DNA of 64,000 nucleotides from Imbricaverruca yamaguchii. Its lineage: Eukaryota > Arthropoda > Thecostraca > Neoverrucidae. The stretch spans positions 803,501 to 867,500 of the forward strand of contig JAOTOL010001461.1 of NCBI GenBank assembly GCA_034440575.1, read 5' to 3'. Both the position numbers and the translations under genes were made by a program. This document shows, one piece after another, positions 58,995 through 64,000 of the stretch (positions within the stretch are counted from its first letter, which is position 1; each line of letters begins with the position of its first letter). The notes under the pieces are model-generated. The model saw only the letters and a program-made list of their open reading frames with translations. It ran no database searches and had not been told where the DNA came from.

Positions 58995-60031
58995 TCGACC
59001 TTCGAGTGCCTATTCCCATGTATATTTAATCCAGAGATACGTCGAATGTAACTCGCTAGTGATGTGCGTCTTTTCTGTTGCTGTTTAGTTTCAGTTGGCG
59101 GTTTCAGGGGCCAGGGTGTCGTGAACGCAATCGCAACAGCCGCCGCTGGACGCCACTGTCGGCTTCAGCGTGGCATGTCGACTTGCCGCGGCTGCTCGGA
59201 GTTCCGGTCTGTCACGGCCGTCCGGCGTGCCGGAACTCAGTCGTCATGTGGGCTGAACAACTGGGCGACCGGGCCGTAAAATAGCCCGGCGTTCCTGGAA
59301 CCATTGAACTTGCAGCACATGCGTCAGCCGACGTGTCTGCGGCCGAGGCGGGCGGCGCACGTGGCACGGCGGGGTCGGGCCGAATCAGGGCCGGTCCCAG
59401 CCGACCGGTCGGGCTCATCTGTGGAGCCAAGACGTTATGTGCCGAGAACACACCCGCCAGCCGACCAAGTATTGAACAGTGCGTGATTGTACTGTATTGT
59501 TGCACAGCGAAGGATGCAATCTGGGGGTCTGCCAACACGCGGGCACATATTAATTCATTCCGCATTGCAAGTATCTGGACTGTGTCGCAGGGCCGAATTC
59601 GTGTCGACGTCTATGAATTGATTGCATATATTTCATATGCTTCTAGTGCGTTATTGCATGCCTATTACACGATATGAATATCAGTGCATTTATGATATGC
59701 CTGTTACACCAGACGAATAGTGATCTATATTCTGCCACCTGCTTCTCTCCCAACTAAATAGTCGTTTGTGCACCGCGTGGAGGTGAACTCGCAGTGCTCG
59801 TCACTGAACAGCTTCGGCACCACTCTCCGGCGTCTGTGTCGGTCGCTGGCGGCCGGTGTCCGACCCGTTGTAGCAGGACAGGGGACGTGTGTCGCGCAGA
59901 CCGGTATGTTTCACCAGCGATAACGGACCACTGACGGCGGAGCACGTGTGGTGTCGGTGGGACTGAGCCGAGCCGGGTGGCCAGCTCCGAAGGCAGACAC
60001 ACCAGCAGCCCGCGCCGTGATGGTCCCCGTT
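58995..60031. other. Intronic sequence without recognisable features
   Basis: Mixed composition; nothing recognised before the SINE at 60045. Confidence 0.4.
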
Positions 60032-60044
60032 AACCTGTGGTCGC

Positions 60045-60210
60045 GGGGACGAGTAGCCTAGGGGTAAGTTGCTCGTCTCACAATCGAAAGGTTGTGGGTT
60101 CGAGTCTCACCTGTCGCTACTCTTCGCCCGCGACCAATCGGCGTGAGAGATTGGCGACTCTACATGACAACGGTCGATGTGTCGTAAAGCCAATAACCAA
60201 CCAACCAACT
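60045..60210 (+). mobile_element. Full-length tRNA-derived SINE (family 1) with 13-bp target-site duplication
   Basis: Same structure as 48537-48694: head GGGGACGAGTAGCCTAGGGG (A-box), B-box GGTTCGAGTCTC, body CGCGACCAATCGGCGTGAGA and tail GTGTCGTAAAGCCAATAACC, then AACCAACCAACT. AACCTGTGGTCGC (60032-60044) and AACCCGTGGTCGC (60211-60223) flank it. Confidence 0.94.
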
Positions 60211-60464
60211 AACCCGTGGTCGCCTGGCATGCGGCACGGAAATTGACGCGGCTACGATCAGTTAAAGGGGTGCGTGGTGCCCTGGCCAAGGTTGAGGAAC
60301 GACCTTCGTCAAGGTCACGCGTTGGCAAATGTGGTGACACTGCTGTCCCCGATCCGCGGTGAGGTGGCTCGGTCGGCCCCTGCCCGTGTTGCCGTTGCTG
60401 TCCCCGAGGTGTCCGCGGTGGAGGTGGCCTCGGTCGGCCGTGTGCCTGTCCCCGTGTTGGGGTG

Positions 60465-61312
60465 GTCGGCCGTGTTGCCGTCTGACCGGTGTTGGAGGTG
60501 GTACGGCCGGTGGGAGGCGGCCTCTGGGCCGTGTGGTTGCCGTCTGACCGGTGTTGGAGGTTGGAGGTGGTACGGCCGGTGGGAGGCGGCCTCTGGGCCG
60601 TGTGGCTGCCGTCTGAGTGTTGGAGGGGTGCGGGGGGGTGGCTGCCGTCTGACCGGTGTTGGAGGTGGTACTGGGGGCGGTGGGGCGGGCTGCCGTCTGA
60701 CCGGTGTTGGAGGTGGTACGGCCGGTGGGAGGCGGCCTCTGGGCCGTGTGGCTGCCGTCTGACCGGTGTTGGAGGTGGTACTGCCGGTGGGAGGCGGCCT
60801 CTGGGCCGTGTGGCTGCCGTCTGGCCGGTGTTGGAGGTGGTACGGCCGGTGGGAGGCTGCCTCTGGGCCCTGTGGCTGCCGTCTGGCCGGTGTTGGAGGT
60901 GGTACGGCCGGTGGGAGGCGGCCTCTGGGCCGTGTGGCTGCCGTCTGGCCGGTGTTGGAGGTGGTACGGCCGGTGGGAGGCGGCCTCTGGGCCGTGTGGC
61001 TGCCGTCTGACCGGTGTTGGAGGTGGTACTGCCGGTGGGAGGCGGCCTCTGGGCCGTGTGGCTGCCGTCTGACCGGTGTTGGAGGTGGTACTGCCGGTGG
61101 GAGGCGGCCTCTGGGCCGTGTGGCTGCCGTCTGACCGGTGTTGGAGGTGGTACTGCCGGTGGGAGGCGGCCTCTGGGCCGTGTGGCTGCCGTCTGACCGG
61201 TGTTGGAGGTGGTACGGCCGGTGGGAGGCGGCCTCTGGGCCGTGTGGCTGCCGTCTGACCGGTGTTGGAGGTGGTACGGCCGGTGGGAGGCGGCCTCTGG
61301 GCCGTGTTGCTG
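60465..61312. repeat. 62-bp minisatellite, about 13-14 units
   Basis: The unit is GTGTTGGAGGTGGTACGGCC, then GGTGGGAGGCGGCCTCTGGG, then CCGTGTGGCTGCCGTCTGAC and CG. The first units (to about 60700) are deleted or rearranged; the rest are nearly identical. As 62 is not a multiple of three, all three minus frames stay open (442, 402 and 353 residues), which shows that none of them is a gene. Confidence 0.98.
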
Positions 61313-61314
61313 CC

Positions 61315-61945
61315 GGCCAGCTGCCAGACCATGCCACAGCGCGCCTCCTCTGGAACATGGTAGCCACGGTAAACAATGACCGAGGAAACTGGAACGAACG
61401 GGTTTTGCCAACATACCGACGACATCTGACGAATGGGATGCTGGCGTTCCACAGGGTCTGCGCTCCCCATGCTTCCTGTGCGGCTCTAATCGCGTGAGTT
61501 GATGTGTTGGCGTCGCCTGGCTCGGGCCTGTTTCCATGGTGACATGCTGTCGAGGAAGCTTGCCGCGGCGGTTATTGACCCGACTCCTGTCCGGATTCGC
61601 GGTACTACCTTCACTGCCGGCTACCTGACACGTAGGCGTTTTTCATCGTCGTGCACGTTAGGTGGGCGAGATGTGCTACGTAGCCGGGCGGTGGGCTTTT
61701 GCAGCGTGGTTGCTGGCTCCCAGGACATACGCCGCTCACGTCTGCGCGCTGCAGCCTTATCTCCCTGACGCACATACGCCGATCACATCGCACGTTTGCG
61801 GAAGCTGGCGTTTGACATTGGTGCCGGTCATAACTCGCTGCACAGACTGTGCTACGGACTGTCTTTTTTCTTCTTTTTTTTCGAACCTGATACTTGGACG
61901 CCAACCACCTAACAGTTATTTTTCTGCGCTCTCGATGTATTGTGC
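61315..61945. other. Intronic sequence without recognisable features
   Basis: No similarity recognised. Confidence 0.4.
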
Positions 61946-61947
61946 TT

Positions 61948-61968
61948 ACACACACACACACACACCAC

Positions 61969-62016
<48 letters not shown>
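61948..62016. repeat. Compound (CA)n - (TA)n microsatellite
   Basis: About nine CA units are followed by ATATATACAT and some 24 TA units, ending 128 bp before the exon C acceptor. Confidence 0.98.
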
Positions 62017-62018
<2 letters not shown>

Positions 62019-62144
62019 GCAGGTTTCCACACGCCCAGTAGGCCGTAAATATCACCCCTCGCCCCCTGCACTGTCAAAAATGGCGAAATGTCGAATGGCA
62101 CTGTCGGACACCCGATGTTTGACGTCTCACTCGATGTGCTTCAG

Positions 62145-62360
62145 GTCAGCATCAGCCACCAGGAGGCGTCCAAGCCGCGCAGTCCGCACGACCGTCCGGC
62201 GTCATACGGCGGCAAAGGCCGTCCTCCGACCGCGGCGGCGGCGGCCGGGACGGCCCCGGCCGCCTCCCGGGACGACAGGCGACCCAAGCCGGCGGCGGCG
62301 TCCTCCGCCGGCGCCGCCGCTGCCGCCGCCACCGCCGCCACCGCCAAGTTCAAACACCAG
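62145..62360 (+). CDS. Probable third exon of the AF9/ENL-like gene (linker region)
   Basis: A 216-bp exon (72 codons) is bounded by CTTCAG and a CAG|GTAGGC donor, phase 0 on both sides. Exon B also ends in phase 0, so joining gives RGGG followed by VSISHQEASKPRSP. The encoded segment continues with a DRPASYGGKGRPPT part, an Ala-rich run and SRDDRRPKP, and ends KFKHQ. In AF9/ENL proteins the YEATS domain is followed by a long, poorly conserved, charged and low-complexity linker, so the composition fits but no residue-level homology proves it. It could belong to another gene, or be GC-rich non-coding DNA with chance splice sites. Confidence 0.5.
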
Positions 62361-63045
62361 GTAGGCTGATTGACGGGCCGGTACAGGCGTGGGGAGCGCG
62401 TCGACCGGTTGGACGTGGGACGGGGCGGGGCCGAGTTGGGGTCGTTTGCGGCCGCTGCGGGCCCGGCCCGCGTCCTTGTGTCCTTGTGGCCTTGTGTCCT
62501 TGTGTGTGGCATGGCTCTCGGCCACAGTCGTGTTTCGGTTCGGTCTGTGACTGTATTTGTAAGCAGAGTGGGAAACTTAGATTCCGGGTTGGGAGTCGGA
62601 GTGCATGCCGACTTCTTCCGGAGTACATTTCCATGGACATGTTTTGTTATGCATGGAATCTATTTACTGGTAACCGACGGGAAAAGCCTATGTAGCCAGT
62701 GCCTACGTAATATGCATAAGTAATATGCATTGTTATTTTTGGCCAGAGCAAATGTCAAAGCATAGGAACAAAGAAGTGAACAATGGATGGCACCGCCCGG
62801 CAGATATCGCGATAATCAGCACAGCTTCGTCTCTCATAACTCACAGAAACAATGGGCTTTCCCTTCAGTGTTAGTTTCAGTACGAGGCTAGCCATATGAA
62901 AAAAAAACCTCACACTTCACCCTCACCCAAGAGCACTGAGTACCTAATACGAGCTCACCTCCGCTCCCGCACACGCCACAGTCGGAGGTCGGACGTGGTA
63001 GTGGTGCGCACCGCAACGGATCAGTCAAGGTATCGTGTGTGCGGC
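62361..63045. other. Downstream intron start; no features recognised
   Basis: Begins GTAGGC if exon C is real. It is GC-rich to about 62560 (with TCCTTGTG repeats near 62470-62505), then AT-rich. Confidence 0.4.
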
Positions 63046-63049
63046 ATGA

Positions 63050-64000
63050 GTCTGTTAACACGCGCCCTGGAGGGGGAGCGAAATCCGCCCACCCCTCCGG
63101 GTTTTCGTAGATAGCTCCAGATTTTACCGGCCGATATACGCCATTGTTTGTGTAGCTGTTAATAAATGACCTATAGATACTAATATACCTATATATGTTA
63201 ATATACCCATAGATGCTAATATAGAATCTATATATGCCAATCAATTTGTTTAAAGTAAGAAAAATGGAAATCTACCGATTTTTTTCCGAATTAGTGGTCG
63301 CTAAAGTTAAAAAAAATGTTCTCAGCGCCAGACCACAAATATCGGCGCTGATGCGCTTCCCGTATATTAACAAAAAGGAATTGTTCTTGACAAAACTAGC
63401 GACTTGTTTGATGCACATTGTCATGCTACATTGTTTCAAAGTCATGTCAAGTCACCGAGGTCAAGTCAGGTCAAGTTCGTGACAGGTTAACACACGCCCT
63501 GGAGGGGGACGGCGAAATCCGCCAACCCCTCCGATTTTTCGTATATAACTCCATATTATACCGGCCGATATACGCCAAATGTTTTGCGTACCTGCCTAGA
63601 AATGACCGGCCGCATTGTTTAAAGCAAGAAAAATGAAAATAGGCCGAAAAGTTGTCAAGTTTGGGGCCGTTAAAGTAAAAACAATTCGCAGCGCCAGACC
63701 CAAAAAATCGGCGCTGATGCGCTTCCCGTGTATTGGCAAAAGGGAAGTGTTCTTGACAACATTAGCGACTTGTTTGATGCATATTGTCACGCTGTATAAT
63801 TTAACAGTCATGTTAGGTCGCCGAGGTCAAGTTCATGACAGGCTAATGGAACCAAACTATGTCAACTGGAATGTGTCATAAATGCAAATGACTGTCATGC
63901 GATTGACGTCATTTTACATGTTACTCCCTACAGATCACGAAATCTACTGTTTGTCATTGTGTGCCTAAGCGTTTCCATACTTTATTCATGTATTTCACTC
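63050..64000 (-). repeat. Dispersed repeat B, copy 2 (inverted, reaches window end)
   Basis: The reverse complement matches 32966-33835: GAGTGAAATACATGAATAAA at the window end, then two related units of about 350 bp with CAAACAAGTCGCTA and GGAGGGGGACGGCGAAATCC. A small insertion of TATAGATRCTAATATA-type repeats lies at 63175-63235. Two + frames (63234-63482 and 63615-63881) are similar to each other because the units are, not demonstrably because they are coding. Confidence 0.9.

Noticed and set aside
48537..60210. tRNA genes at 48.5, 60.0, 12.0, 47.4 and 51.9 kb
   Set aside because: A- and B-box motifs are present, but acceptor stems do not pair, SINE body follows, and two copies have target-site duplications. 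They are SINE heads.
60209..61537. Minus-strand open frames of 442, 402 and 353 residues
   Set aside because: They lie in three frames over the same 62-bp minisatellite. A non-multiple-of-three unit free of stops keeps every frame open. No domain or splice context supports coding.
63234..63881. Two similar small + frames with LATCLMHIV-type text
   Set aside because: Their similarity follows from the tandem-dimer repeat. The partner copy at 33 kb does not keep comparable frames in the corresponding orientation, so coding is not supported.

Overview
The window looks like animal nuclear DNA, probably from an invertebrate. It has split genes with GT-AG splice sites, a mariner DNA transposon, CR1-like LINE fragments, tRNA-derived SINEs and very many microsatellites and minisatellites. 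There are no operons, ribosome binding sites or long intact bacterial-type genes. I cannot name the species from the sequence. An arthropod or another protostome would fit, but that is a guess.

One gene is recognisable, on the + strand: an ortholog of the AF9/ENL (MLLT3/MLLT1) YEATS-domain chromatin reader. Exon A (7273-7450) and exon B (11450-11661) join in phase and together encode the whole YEATS domain, including the acyl-lysine-binding residues. A likely third exon (62145-62360) encodes a low-complexity Ala/Pro/Arg-rich linker. It begins in the phase that exon B leaves open, which would make the second intron about 50.5 kb and place almost the whole window inside this gene. The true first exon and the 3' exons are not seen.

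Region by region: 1-7080 is AT-rich, gene-free DNA with a decayed LINE (5355-6405) that carries a SINE insertion. Intron 1 (7451-11449) is dominated by a mariner element (8347-10315), itself split by a 5'-truncated LINE (8542-9203). Intron 2 (11662-62144) is packed with more than twenty unrelated minisatellite families with units from 14 to 74 bp, long (TA)n and (TCTA)n tracts, a CpG-rich block near 35.4-36.4 kb, a possible TIR element (37422-38098), SINEs, and three families of dispersed repeats present as pairs (13.3/27.8 kb, 33.0/63.0 kb and 7.8/27.0 kb). Beyond exon C lies a second, inverted copy of the 33 kb repeat, reaching the window end.

The most unusual signal is a set of very short retroposed inserts (29-57 bp). 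Each carries the same 3' tail (GATGCGCCCTAAAGCCC followed by an AATAACTAACC-like end), and six have clear target-site duplications of 11-16 bp. Several start at or within 2 bp of the foot of a GGGCGC/GCGCCC hairpin. The full-length SINEs at 48.5 and 60.0 kb end in a related tail, which suggests one LINE machinery mobilises both. Most large open reading frames in the window are by-products of tandem repeats and are not genes.
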